From contig NZ_KB903292.1 in the NCBI RefSeq assembly GCF_000379685.1, forward strand, positions 124,001 to 188,000: a stretch of 64,000 nt of DNA. The letters are read 5' to 3'. Positions 34,857 through 43,190 of the stretch are shown here, in pieces. This DNA comes from Catelliglobosispora koreensis DSM 44566 (GTDB lineage Bacteria > Actinomycetota > Actinomycetes > Mycobacteriales > Micromonosporaceae). Each line of letters starts with the position of its first letter. The stretch's first letter is position 1. Made by a program: the position numbers and the translations under genes. Under the pieces are notes generated by a model. That model saw only the letters and a list, made by a program, of their open reading frames with translations, was not told the DNA's origin and made no database searches.

Positions 34857-35525
34857 GTGAAGAAGTTCGCTGTCGTGGCGGCGGCCACGATCGCTCTGGT
34901 CGCCGTTGCGGCACCCGCCTCCGCCCACGTCACCGTGAACCCGAAAGAGGCCACGCAAGGCGGCTACGCACGGGTCGCTTTCCGAGTACCAAATGAATCT
35001 GACACCGAAAGCACGACGAAGCTTGAGATTCAGATCCCTGAGGACACTCCGGTGGCCTCGGTTTCGACAATGCCGGTTCCTGGCTGGACGGTGACGACGA
35101 CCAAGCGGACCCTCAGCACGCCGCTTCAGGTGCACGGCAGCCCGGTGACCGAAGTCGTTGGCACGATCACGTGGACGGCGACGCCGGGAGCAGAGGTCAA
35201 GCCCGGTCAGTTCCAGGAGTTTCCGGTGTCGATGGGCCCGATGCCCAAGGCCGACCAGATGATTTTCAAGGCCCTCCAGACGTATTCCGACGGTGCCGTC
35301 GTTCGCTGGATCGATCTGCCCAGCAAGGATGGGTCCGAAGTGGAGCATCCGGCGCCGGTGCTAAAGCTCGTCGCCGCCGCGAACCCGAGTGCCACCCCGG
35401 CCGCGAACGTCGACGTTTCGTTGGGGGAGAAGGAAAACAACACCCTAGGCTGGGCCGGCCTCGCCGCCGGTGTGCTCGCGCTGATCGTCGCCGGATTCGC
35501 ACTGTCGCGCACACGACGGTCATAA
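34857..35525 (+). CDS. ycnI: YcnI-family copper-binding exported protein (DUF1775)
   Basis: A 222-residue exported, membrane-tethered protein. It has a signal peptide (MKKFAVVAAATIALVAVAAP, then ASA-H), an N-terminal HVTVNPKEATQGGYARVAFR block whose His1 is the copper ligand of YcnI, a beta-rich DUF1775 domain, and a final helix with basic end (LSRTRRS). It starts at GTG 34857 behind AAAGGAG, just after the CopC-CopD gene. The two are standard partners in periplasmic copper handling. Confidence 0.93.
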   Translation: MKKFAVVAAATIALVAVAAPASAHVTVNPKEATQGGYARVAFRVPNESDTESTTKLEIQIPEDTPVASVSTMPVPGWTVTTTKRTLSTPLQVHGSPVTEVVGTITWTATPGAEVKPGQFQEFPVSMGPMPKADQMIFKALQTYSDGAVVRWIDLPSKDGSEVEHPAPVLKLVAAANPSATPAANVDVSLGEKENNTLGWAGLAAGVLALIVAGFALSRTRRS

Positions 35526-35533
35526 ATACCGCT

Positions 35534-35577
35534 AACGCAGGCTCTATACCCGCATCTGCGGGCGTAGAGCCTGCGTT
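35534..35577 (+). terminator. Strong hairpin after ycnI
   Basis: Arms AACGCAGGCTCTA and TAGAGCCTGCGTT, with an inner CCGC/GCGG pair, form a long stem around a short loop at 35534-35577. It begins eight bases after the ycnI stop and ends eight bases before the next ATG, so it probably insulates the copper operon from the next gene. Confidence 0.75.
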
Positions 35578-35585
35578 GTCAGGTC

Positions 35586-36836
35586 ATGCGTGTTTTGCGG
35601 ATAACCGCTGGCATCCTTACCCTGCTCGTCGCGTTGCCGATCCTGGCCGCGGGAGCCGTGGCCTGGTGGGCGATGCAGCACCGCAGTCCTGACGGGGCCT
35701 TCCATGCGTCTCTGATGCCCATCGATTCCCCGTACCGAGTCGTTGTCGTGCCTGACGTTGACGCGCTTCTGCGCCGTGACGCGCCTATCGCACGGGCCAA
35801 GCAGACATCGCTCGAACTCAATGCGGGCGAGGGTGCTTTCGTTGCCATGGCGGCTCCTGCGGATCTGGCCGCGTTCCTCACGGGTGTCAGCTACACGGAG
35901 CTGACCGGCGCCCGCCTCGGCCGGGGACCGCTGACCGTCACGACCCGCCACGTCGTTTCCGCGGGCGAGACTCTTCCTAGTCCTCAACAACCTTTCTGGG
36001 TACGCCAAAGCTCGTCCACTCTCAAGTGGACCCCCACAGCTGACCGTGACCGCCAGCTGGCCCTGATCGTCATCGCCCCCTCGACGACCGTCGAACTGTC
36101 TGTCGCGGTGACGGCGGCGTGGCTCAACAACACGACGTGGGGCCTGCTGATCCTGGGTCCCGTGCTGCTGCTGCTCGGCTTCGCTACGCTCGCCTGGCCG
36201 CAGCGCCCACGGGAAATCGTGTATGTCATGAACACACCGGTCGCCGCCGACTTCGGCCTGCCTCGCCCAGCGGTCCCGTTCGCTCCCGGTCACGTGCCGT
36301 CGATCCACGAAGCGGCATCCCGCTCTTCCTGGCCGGCCTACGTCCCGATCCTCGAACCCGCCCAGACCGCGGCACAGGCGTCCCACCCGCCCGCGAGCCC
36401 GGCACAGACCCAAGGTGCGGCCGCGCAAAGCCAAACCGCAACTCGAGTCCGCGCCGCTGTGCCGGTCGAACCGCAGGCGGAGGCTGAAGGCGAGCGGCGG
36501 CAGAATGCGCAGATGGCAGCCGCTGTTCCCGCACGGGGTGCGGTGAGCGCTCCGGCCGGCGACGATGAGGCGGTGACGCAGGAGCTGCCGGTGGCTGGCC
36601 GACGTCCGGGGCGGGCGGCGGACTTCGTGCCCGGGTTCGGTGCGACCGTGGCCGCCAGTGAACAGGACGCGGCGACAGAAGACGCTGAGCTGACGATTCC
36701 GGTGCAGCCGGGGCCGGGTGGCGAACAGTGGCCGCCGCCTGAGCCGGAGTTGCACACGGAGCAGCCTCATCTGGTATCAGATGATTCGCGGCCGATGCCA
36801 ACGGCGGGGATGCAGCTACATCTGAGCCGCAAATGA
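35586..36836 (+). CDS. Membrane protein of unknown function with long acidic/Ala-Pro tail
   Basis: A 416-residue protein. It has an N-terminal helix (ITAGILTLLVALPILAAGAV), an extracytoplasmic domain of about 150 residues, a second helix (LLILGPVLLLLGFATLAW, about 187-206) and a cytoplasmic tail of 200 residues rich in Ala, Pro, Gln and Glu. No enzyme motif is seen. It is between two strong hairpins, so it is probably a single-gene transcript. The function is unknown. Confidence 0.7.
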   Translation: MRVLRITAGILTLLVALPILAAGAVAWWAMQHRSPDGAFHASLMPIDSPYRVVVVPDVDALLRRDAPIARAKQTSLELNAGEGAFVAMAAPADLAAFLTGVSYTELTGARLGRGPLTVTTRHVVSAGETLPSPQQPFWVRQSSSTLKWTPTADRDRQLALIVIAPSTTVELSVAVTAAWLNNTTWGLLILGPVLLLLGFATLAWPQRPREIVYVMNTPVAADFGLPRPAVPFAPGHVPSIHEAASRSSWPAYVPILEPAQTAAQASHPPASPAQTQGAAAQSQTATRVRAAVPVEPQAEAEGERRQNAQMAAAVPARGAVSAPAGDDEAVTQELPVAGRRPGRAADFVPGFGATVAASEQDAATEDAELTIPVQPGPGGEQWPPPEPELHTEQPHLVSDDSRPMPTAGMQLHLSRK

Positions 36837-36863
36837 AAAAGGAGCCCTGAAGGGCTCCTTTTT
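36836..36863. terminator. Rho-independent terminator
   Basis: AAAAAGGAGCCCT, GA loop, AGGGCTCCTTTTT: a textbook hairpin with T-tract on both strands, overlapping the stop of the membrane-protein gene and lying just downstream of leftward tRNA-His. Confidence 0.92.
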
Positions 36864-36870
36864 CGTAGAG

Positions 36871-36943
36871 GGTGATCGACGGGACTCGAACCCGCGACAT
36901 CCCGGACCACAACCGGGTGCTCTACCAGCTGAGCTACGACCAC
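36871..36943 (-). tRNA. tRNA-His (anticodon GUG)
   Basis: The minus strand folds with acceptor GTGGTCG/CGATCAC, D-arm GCTCAGCTGGTAGAGC, anticodon stem CCCGG/CCGGG around TTGTGGT (anticodon GTG) and T-arm CGGGTTCGAGTCCCG. The base before it is a G, so the G-1 that tRNA-His needs may be encoded at 36944. CCA is not encoded. Confidence 0.95.
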
Positions 36944-36980
36944 CATGCGCACATGTGCTCGACCATGATAGCCACAACCC

Positions 36981-37607
36981 TCAGGCGTCTGTCGACCGGG
37001 TTAGGGTCTGCGCGATGCGCTTGGCTTCTTCGACGTCAGGCCCGGGCAGGGGCACGAAAATCGTCTCGCGGTAGTAACGCAGCTCACGAATGCTCTCCCG
37101 GATGTCGGCCAGAGCGCGGTGAGCCAGGCCCTTCTCAGGCTGGCCGAAGTACACCCTGGGGTACCACCGGCGGCACAGTTCCTTGACCGACGAGACATCG
37201 ATCATCCGGTAGTGCAGGTGAGCGTCCAGGCGAGGCATGTCCCGTGCGATGAACCCGCGGTCCGTCGCGATGGAGTTGCCGCACAGCGGAGCGGTCCGGG
37301 GCTCCTTGACGTAGGTAGTGACGTATTCGAGCACGCGGTCTTCGGCTTCTTGCAGCGTGACCGTTGACTTGCGTACTTCCTCGGTCAGCCCCGACCGGGC
37401 GTGCATCTGCTGCACGATGTCGAGCATCCCGGCGAGCGATTCGTCCGAGGCGTGGATGACGATGTCGACGCCTTCGCCCAGGACGTTGAGGTCAGGGTCG
37501 GTGACGAGGGCGGCGACTTCAATGAGGGCGTCTCGGGACGTTAAGCCCGTCATCTCACAGTCGATCCACACCAGTCGATCGGTTCCGTTGCCGCGAAGAT
37601 CTGCCAC
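36981..37607 (-). CDS. orn: Oligoribonuclease
   Basis: A DEDDh 3'-5' exonuclease that degrades 2-5 nucleotide RNA and pGpG. The 208-residue protein has Exo[12 protein letters not shown], Exo[13 protein letters not shown] and Exo[15 protein letters not shown] with the catalytic acidic residues and His. The GTG start at 37607 is 14 bases from the divergent glycosyltransferase. Standard length. Confidence 0.96.
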   Translation of the reverse strand: MADLRGNGTDRLVWIDCEMTGLTSRDALIEVAALVTDPDLNVLGEGVDIVIHASDESLAGMLDIVQQMHARSGLTEEVRKSTVTLQEAEDRVLEYVTTYVKEPRTAPLCGNSIATDRGFIARDMPRLDAHLHYRMIDVSSVKELCRRWYPRVYFGQPEKGLAHRALADIRESIRELRYYRETIFVPLPGPDVEEAKRIAQTLTRSTDA

Positions 37608-37621
37608 CGCAACAGCCTACG

Positions 37622-38797
37622 ATGACGTCCATGAAACGCCTGCACCGCGTTGTGGTCTTTCTCCTGGCTGTCGCCGGTTCCGCGTGGGTCTTCTGGAATT
37701 ACCACAACCGTGGGCACAAGTTTTATGACCTGCGGATCTACATGAAGGCGATGGACTGGTGGGCGGGAGGCAACGACCTCTACTCGTGGTTTCAGCCCGA
37801 CTTTCTGCAAGGCAAACTCTTCTTCACCTATCCGCCGTTCTCGGGTGTGTTCCTGCTGCCGTTCTCGTATTTACCGCTCGGCTTAGTTGAGGTTTTGTTC
37901 GTGCTCGGCACGATCGCCGCGGTGATTGTCACGACGTGGTGGATCGTCAGGGCGCTGGGCTTGCCCACGTGGATCACCGCTCCGGCCGTGCCCATGATTC
38001 TCGCGATGGAGCCGTTGCGTGAGACCATCGCGCTCGGTCAGCTGAACCTCTTGCTGGTCTTCCTGATCCTGCTTGATCTGCTGGTGCTCCGTCCAAAGGG
38101 GAGCAAGTGGGCGGGCATCGGGATCGGTCTCGCGACAGCCATCAAGATCACGCCGGGCATCTTCATCGTCTATCTGTTGATCACCAAGCAGTGGCGGGCA
38201 GCCTTCACGGCGATGGGCACCGCTGCCGGAGCGACAGTGCTCATGTTCGCCGTCGCCCCTCGTGCGAGCTGGGATTTCTGGACCGGTGCGCTCTGGGACA
38301 CGGCACGTGTCGGGCGCACGGACATCACCGGCAACCAGTCGCTGCTAGCGCTCCTGCACCGCCTGGCCATCCCGTTGGAGCCCAACCGCCTGATCTGGCT
38401 CGCGCTCGGCTTAGCGATCGTCGCGTTTGGACTGTGGCGGGCCGCGCAAGCCCACCGCGAAGGCAACGAAGTCGTGGCCGCCGCGCTGACGGGCCTATGT
38501 GGCGGTGTCATCAGCCCCATCACCTGGGCACACCATCTTTACTGGATCGCCCCCGCGCTGCTCGCCGTGCTCGCGGCCGTATGGGGCCGCTGGTCGCCGC
38601 TGTGGTTCCTCTTGATCGGTGGGTACTTCGTGAGCCTGTTCGGCGTCGTCAGCGCCATCGACTGGGACTTCGCGATCGTTCCAAAAGCGACCGACACGCC
38701 GGGATCGTTCGTCGGGCGGAATCTCCTGCTGCTATTAAGCCTGCTATTGATCGCTTTTACCCCGACACGGCATTATCCCACTAGGACAGTCGTTTAG
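37622..38797 (+). CDS. GT87-type polyprenyl-phosphomannose mannosyltransferase
   Basis: A 391-residue integral membrane glycosyltransferase (DUF2029/GT87) with about 10 hydrophobic helices. The first loop carries FYDLRIYMKAMDWWAGGNDLY, whose Asp is the catalytic-site residue of the family, followed by FFTYPPFSGVFLLP. Members transfer mannose from polyprenyl-phosphomannose to phosphatidylinositol mannosides or lipomannan. A substrate cannot be assigned here. Confidence 0.85.
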   Translation: MTSMKRLHRVVVFLLAVAGSAWVFWNYHNRGHKFYDLRIYMKAMDWWAGGNDLYSWFQPDFLQGKLFFTYPPFSGVFLLPFSYLPLGLVEVLFVLGTIAAVIVTTWWIVRALGLPTWITAPAVPMILAMEPLRETIALGQLNLLLVFLILLDLLVLRPKGSKWAGIGIGLATAIKITPGIFIVYLLITKQWRAAFTAMGTAAGATVLMFAVAPRASWDFWTGALWDTARVGRTDITGNQSLLALLHRLAIPLEPNRLIWLALGLAIVAFGLWRAAQAHREGNEVVAAALTGLCGGVISPITWAHHLYWIAPALLAVLAAVWGRWSPLWFLLIGGYFVSLFGVVSAIDWDFAIVPKATDTPGSFVGRNLLLLLSLLLIAFTPTRHYPTRTVV

Positions 38798-38803
38798 ACA
38801 GAC

Positions 38804-38833
38804 TTGTCCGATTAGCCGCTTTTCACATACGCT
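38804..38833 (+). promoter_or_regulatory. Promoter of the 6C-like RNA
   Basis: TTGTCC (38804-38809) and TACGCT (38828-38833) are 18 bases apart, six bases before the proposed RNA start. It is a fair match to a housekeeping actinobacterial promoter. Confidence 0.45.
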
Positions 38834-38839
38834 GGGGTC

Positions 38840-38935
38840 TAGCGAGGATATCTCCCCCAGATGTCTAGCTGTGGTGACACCGTTCCCCCGGTGAGAGTGG
38901 CCTGCTGACGCGCGTCGGCAGGCCACTCGCCCATT
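38840..38935 (+). ncRNA. 6C-type small RNA
   Basis: Two C-loop hairpins occur in order: GATATCT-CCCCC-AGATGTC (38847-38865) and CACCG-TTCCCC-CGGTG (38878-38893). A 15-bp terminator hairpin, GAGTGGCCTGC... to ...GCAGGCCACTC (38895-38928), follows. Two stem-loops with C-rich loops plus a terminator are the layout of the actinobacterial 6C RNA, and the CCGTTCCCCCGG stretch fits it. The loops hold five Cs rather than six. Ends are approximate. Confidence 0.7.
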
Positions 38936-39023
38936 TGGCCCCCTGGCTGCGTTACTCGCCGCCTCGTGTACCAACTGCGTACACGTCGGCGCCGTGCGCC
39001 TTGCCTGGAACCAAATGAGGCCC

Positions 39024-39986
39024 TTACTGGGCCAGCGCCTGCTCGGGACGTGCACGGAAGCGGGCGAGCAAACGCGACGGAATGTCCTGCGAGATGGCCA
39101 CTCCACTTAGGACGATCAGGGCGCCCAGCGGCTGGTACCAGGCGAGCCGTTCACCGAGCACGAGGAAACCCATCGTCACGGCCACGATCGGCATGAGATA
39201 GGTGACGGTCGCCATCGTGCTGATGCCGACGATCCGGATGACGTGGTAGTTCAGCACGAAGGCGATCCCGGTGCCGAATGCTCCAAGCGCGACTAACGCG
39301 GCGAGCACCTGCCACGACAGCGACGACACCGGCGGCGGTGACCCGGCCATGAGGGGCGCCAGGACGGCCAGTTCGACGGTGGCCATGACGATCTGTCCCG
39401 TGGCCAGGGAGACGCCCGAGATATCCCGCCCGGTCAGGTGCTGGCGCATGTAGGGTCCCGCGAACGCGTAGGAAGTCGCCGCACCGAAGCACAGCAAATG
39501 TCCCGCGAGCGTCCCGGCACCGATGCCCTGCCAAACCCCAAGCACCACAAGCACTCCGGCAAACCCGGTGAACAAGCCGATCACCTTGGGCCGGGTGAGC
39601 TTCTCTGACCGGAAGAACAGCAGCATCACCGGCATCATCGTCAGTGGAGTGGTGGCGTTCCAGATGCCCGCGATCCCGGAGGAGACCTCTTGCTCGCCAT
39701 AGGCGAACAGCGCGAACGGGATCACGTTGCCGATGAAGGCCACGATCGCGAGATGGCCCCACAAGCCCCAGCCCCGCGGCAGCCGGTGCGAGGTGAACGC
39801 GATGATCGCGAGCAGCGTGAGCGCGCCTAACGCGACGCGGAACAGGGCCACGTAGGCGGGCGGGACCTCGGCTACGGCGACCTTGATGAACAGGAATGAG
39901 GAGCCCCAGACCAGCGCTAGCGCGATGAAATGGGGCAGCCAGGTAAGGGACGCGGGACGGTTCGGTGCTGTCACGCGCCCAAGCAT
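39024..39986 (-). CDS. EamA-family (DMT) transporter
   Basis: A 320-residue membrane protein with 10 hydrophobic helices in two EamA repeats (LALVWGSSFLFIKVAV in the first; GTGIAFVLNYHVIRIVG and LMPIVAVTMGFLVLGE in the second). Members export amino acids or other small metabolites. The substrate is unknown. ATG 39986 is used; GTG 39974 is possible. Confidence 0.88.
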   Translation of the reverse strand: MLGRVTAPNRPASLTWLPHFIALALVWGSSFLFIKVAVAEVPPAYVALFRVALGALTLLAIIAFTSHRLPRGWGLWGHLAIVAFIGNVIPFALFAYGEQEVSSGIAGIWNATTPLTMMPVMLLFFRSEKLTRPKVIGLFTGFAGVLVVLGVWQGIGAGTLAGHLLCFGAATSYAFAGPYMRQHLTGRDISGVSLATGQIVMATVELAVLAPLMAGSPPPVSSLSWQVLAALVALGAFGTGIAFVLNYHVIRIVGISTMATVTYLMPIVAVTMGFLVLGERLAWYQPLGALIVLSGVAISQDIPSRLLARFRARPEQALAQ

Positions 39987-39995
39987 GCCCTACCC

Positions 39996-41189
39996 CTACG
40001 ACAGCGGAATCGCCGATCGCTTGGCGTAGTCCTCGAACGACTCGGTCCAGTGTGTCCAGCCGTCGCCCCACTTGAGCACCTGACCCGTGTTGGACGTGAT
40101 CACCGGGTCACCCTGCTTCGTGATGTCGAAGAGCCATTTGGCATCGTCAGGCGACATGTTGACGCAGCCGTGCGATACGTTGCGGATGCCTTGGTGCTGC
40201 ACCGACCACGGCGCGGAGTGCAGGTGCTCGCCGCTGTGCGTGATCCGCTGGGCCCAGTCGATGTCGGCCCGGTAGCGCTCGCGCGCGTTGGGGTCGTTGG
40301 TCGTGTCGAAGACCGTGTGCTCCAGCTTCTCCATGATGATCATGATCCCGCTGGAAGACTGCCACGTCGGTTTGCCGAGGCTGACCTTGATGCGCTTGGC
40401 TTCCACGCCGTCGATCGTGACGACCATCTCTTTCGGAGCCTTCGCGTCATCGATGGTCATGATGAGCTGACGGCCGGTCGTGCCGGTGAAGGTCACGTTG
40501 GCGCGGGCATAAAAGCCCTCGCCCAGCGGCATCCCACCCACGTGCGAGTCGACGAAGATCTTGGTGCCCGGCTTCCAGAACTCCTTGGGCCGCCAGTGCA
40601 CCTCGCGTGAGGTGTACCAGCCCCAGACACCTTCGGTGGCCGGCTCGGTCTTGACCAGCATCCGGCGCTGCAAGGCGGCCCGCTGGTCCTTGGGGATGTC
40701 CCGGCTGAGCTGGAAGATCAGCGGCATGCCGGTGCCGATTTCGCGGTTGTCCGGCAGGAAGCTGATGACGCGCACTTCGTTGCTGGGCTTGGCCATGACG
40801 GTGAACTTCGTCTCGGCCGTGAAGGTCTTGCTGTCGTCACCGGTCGCGGACACCTTGGCCGTATAGGAAGCGCCCCACGTCAGCATCTTGGCGGGCAGCC
40901 AGCCCTTGCCGTCAGGGTGCATCTCGCCGGCCACGGCCGCGCCGTTGGCATCGAGCAGCTCAAACTTCGTGTCCACGGCGTCAGTCGAGGTGAACGTGAA
41001 CTCGTGTCCCGCTGGGACATCGGCAGCCCCCTCCGCCGGGCTGGTGATGCTCGCCTTCGCCTTGGCTGACTTTTGCTCTTGCTCTTTGGCGCTGTCGCTA
41101 AAGGACGGTTTGTCGCTGCAGGCCGCCAGGCCCGCCACGCTCGCTCCGGCGAGGCCGAGGGCCGTGAGGGTGTGTCGGCGCGTTGGCAT
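39996..41189 (-). CDS. L,D-transpeptidase lipoprotein
   Basis: A 397-residue cell-wall enzyme making 3-3 peptidoglycan cross-links. It has a signal with RR, lipobox LAAC (ASVAGLAAC), two Ig-like domains, and a YkuD domain ending HQGIRNVSHGCVNMSPDDA with the catalytic Cys in SHGC. I start at ATG 41189, nine bases after GGAGG. The GDG(W)THWTESFEDYAK tail is usual for actinobacterial Ldt. It stands next to a paralogue. Confidence 0.93.
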   Translation of the reverse strand: MPTRRHTLTALGLAGASVAGLAACSDKPSFSDSAKEQEQKSAKAKASITSPAEGAADVPAGHEFTFTSTDAVDTKFELLDANGAAVAGEMHPDGKGWLPAKMLTWGASYTAKVSATGDDSKTFTAETKFTVMAKPSNEVRVISFLPDNREIGTGMPLIFQLSRDIPKDQRAALQRRMLVKTEPATEGVWGWYTSREVHWRPKEFWKPGTKIFVDSHVGGMPLGEGFYARANVTFTGTTGRQLIMTIDDAKAPKEMVVTIDGVEAKRIKVSLGKPTWQSSSGIMIIMEKLEHTVFDTTNDPNARERYRADIDWAQRITHSGEHLHSAPWSVQHQGIRNVSHGCVNMSPDDAKWLFDITKQGDPVITSNTGQVLKWGDGWTHWTESFEDYAKRSAIPLS

Positions 41190-41232
41190 GATGAAACCTC
41201 CGAGGGGTGTATTCACTTATCGTGCCTGGCGT

Positions 41233-42396
41233 TCACCGGCCCGGCAACGCGCTTCCCTCCCGGTGGGCCTCCCAGCTGTGGTTCCACGCGGTAAATCCAT
41301 TACCCGACTGAAGCTCGACCTCGGTTCCGGTCACGGTTACGGGATCACCGACATGAGTCACGCCAAACAGCCATTCAGCATCACTCCAGGACATATTGAC
41401 GCAGCCGTGGGAGACATTGTTGACTCCTTGGTCCCCAACCGACCAAGGCGCGGCGTGAATGAACTCGCCGCCCCAGGTCAGGCGCTGGGCGTAGGAAATA
41501 TCGGCGCGATATTGATCACCAGGCTCGCCCGTCGTGTCGAAAACGGTCTTGGCCTGCTTGTCCATGATGACCATCGTTCCCGATGACGAGGGTGTGCTGG
41601 CCTTGCCCAGGCTGACTGGCATCGACCTGGTCTCGGTGCCGTTCTCGCGCACGGTCAGGTGCTTTGTCGCATTGTCAATAAACAGCTCGACCTGGTGACG
41701 CGTGATATTGACGCTCGCCCGCCGGTCTTTGTCGCCCCACTTTCCGCCGCCGAGCGGATGACCCTCCAAAGCCGACCGCATGTGGATCTGCGTGCCGGGC
41801 TGCCAGTACTGCTCGCCGCGGTACTCCACCTGCTTGGCACTGACCCACGACCACGAACCCGCCTGCACGGGCACCGTCGTGACGAACAGGCGTTTCTCGA
41901 TTCCGGCGCGATCTTCGGGCGCGATGTCTTGCGTGAACTCCACGACGACGGGCATCGCGACGCCGTACTCGTTGCCGTCGAACAGGTACAGCCCCGTGTC
42001 CACGGTGACCCCTGGCATGGCCATCGTCGTGAACACTGTCGTCTTCGTCTGGTCCCCGGCCTGGGCCGTGGCGGTGTAACGGGTCTCGGGTCGTAACGGC
42101 TCACTTGGTACCCACGCGGATTTGTCAGAGCGCAAGAAGCCGGCGACCTCGCGGCCTTGATCGTCCTTGACCGAGACGGTGCCAATCTCTCCGTTTTGGA
42201 CGTTGAGGCCAATCTCCGTGCTCAGCGGGACGCCGGACGCCTCCGCGACCGGCTGAATCTCCAGAACGACAGCTGGGGGAGGGGCCACCGCAGGAGGCTC
42301 GGCGACGGCTTCCACGGTGGTTTTTCCACACCCACCAGCTAGTACGCCGAAAGCCATCACCACACCCAAAAGTCCTCTAATCCGCATAAAGCTCAT
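41233..42396 (-). CDS. L,D-transpeptidase lipoprotein (second copy)
   Basis: A 387-residue paralogue of the adjacent enzyme. The lipobox is VLAGGC, followed by Ig-like domains (LEIQPVAEASGVPLST) and a YkuD domain with VGDQGVNNVSHGCVNMSWSD; the catalytic Cys is present. I start at ATG 42396 behind GGGG; another ATG lies at 42387. The pair probably arose by duplication and may differ in timing or stress response. Confidence 0.92.
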   Translation of the reverse strand: MSFMRIRGLLGVVMAFGVLAGGCGKTTVEAVAEPPAVAPPPAVVLEIQPVAEASGVPLSTEIGLNVQNGEIGTVSVKDDQGREVAGFLRSDKSAWVPSEPLRPETRYTATAQAGDQTKTTVFTTMAMPGVTVDTGLYLFDGNEYGVAMPVVVEFTQDIAPEDRAGIEKRLFVTTVPVQAGSWSWVSAKQVEYRGEQYWQPGTQIHMRSALEGHPLGGGKWGDKDRRASVNITRHQVELFIDNATKHLTVRENGTETRSMPVSLGKASTPSSSGTMVIMDKQAKTVFDTTGEPGDQYRADISYAQRLTWGGEFIHAAPWSVGDQGVNNVSHGCVNMSWSDAEWLFGVTHVGDPVTVTGTEVELQSGNGFTAWNHSWEAHREGSALPGR

Positions 42397-42502
42397 GTTG
42401 ACCCCAGTCGGGCTGTCTAGCAGGCAAAACATGAAACTTGAGCGAGTGCTCAAATCCTGTTAACTTGTTTGAGCAGTCGCTTAAAAGCGGAGGGGAGCAG
42501 CA

Positions 42503-43190
42503 ATGAGACCGCTTTACGTGCAAACCACGGTCCGTTGTGCAATGCCGGAGTTATGGCGGCTGACCCCAATACCCGGCGCTGCACGAGCGATGGGACCTTC
42601 GCTTCACCCGCATCAACTCTCTCCCCGCGGCCGGGGGTGAGCCGACGCGCTTTCGCTACGCGACGACGGTCCTGCCCGGACTGTCGATCGAAGGTGTGGG
42701 CGTGACGATGGGGGAGCGGGTTCGCCCAGACGGGACGTGCACGTCGGCGTTGCGTTTCGGCACGGACCACCCGCTGTCCGTGATCACGGCAGGCTCGGGC
42801 TACTGGCGTTATGTGCCGGTGGCTGGCGGCATCCGGTTCCTGACCGGCTACGACTACAAACCGCGTTACGCGAGCGCCGATCTGCTGTTTCGCCCGCTGC
42901 GCGGCTGGGCGACGGCGTGGTCGTTCGATCGCCTGCGGCTGCGGCTTGAACGCGGCATCACGCCACGGCGAGCCCTGCGCAACGCCTTGTTCGACGTGCT
43001 GAGCCGCCTCGCCGTCGTCGCGTTAACGGCCAGTCTGGGTCCACTGTGGACAGCCGCCCTCACGGCTTTGGCCGTCATTGTCCTGCCGCCGGCTGCCACC
43101 ACCCCCGCCGCGAGGCGTTGCCTGCGCCGCCCGCCAGACCGGCTCGCCCGCAAAGCACCGTCCACTCTCGACTCCTTGGAGCTATCGTGA
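42503..43190 (+). pseudogene. SRPBCC-like membrane protein gene with one frameshift
   Basis: From ATG 42503 (behind GGAGGGGAG) the frame reads MRPLYVQTTVRCAMPELWRL, then breaks at a run of four Cs (42564-42567). Removing one C joins it to a long open frame continuing YPALHERWDLRFTR, with FRYATTVLPGLSIEG and YWRYVPVAGGIRFLTGYDY, then C-terminal helices to 43190. The joined protein would be about 228 residues, an SRPBCC/polyketide-cyclase-like lipid-binding fold. Its stop overlaps the DUF4166 gene by four bases. Either a recent mutation, a sequencing error in a homopolymer, or a +1 slip is possible. Confidence 0.75.

Noticed and set aside
35544-36770. 408-codon minus-strand frame opposite the unknown membrane protein
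   Set aside because: The plus-strand frame has a credible start, membrane helices and flanking terminators; the other is Arg-rich without structure.
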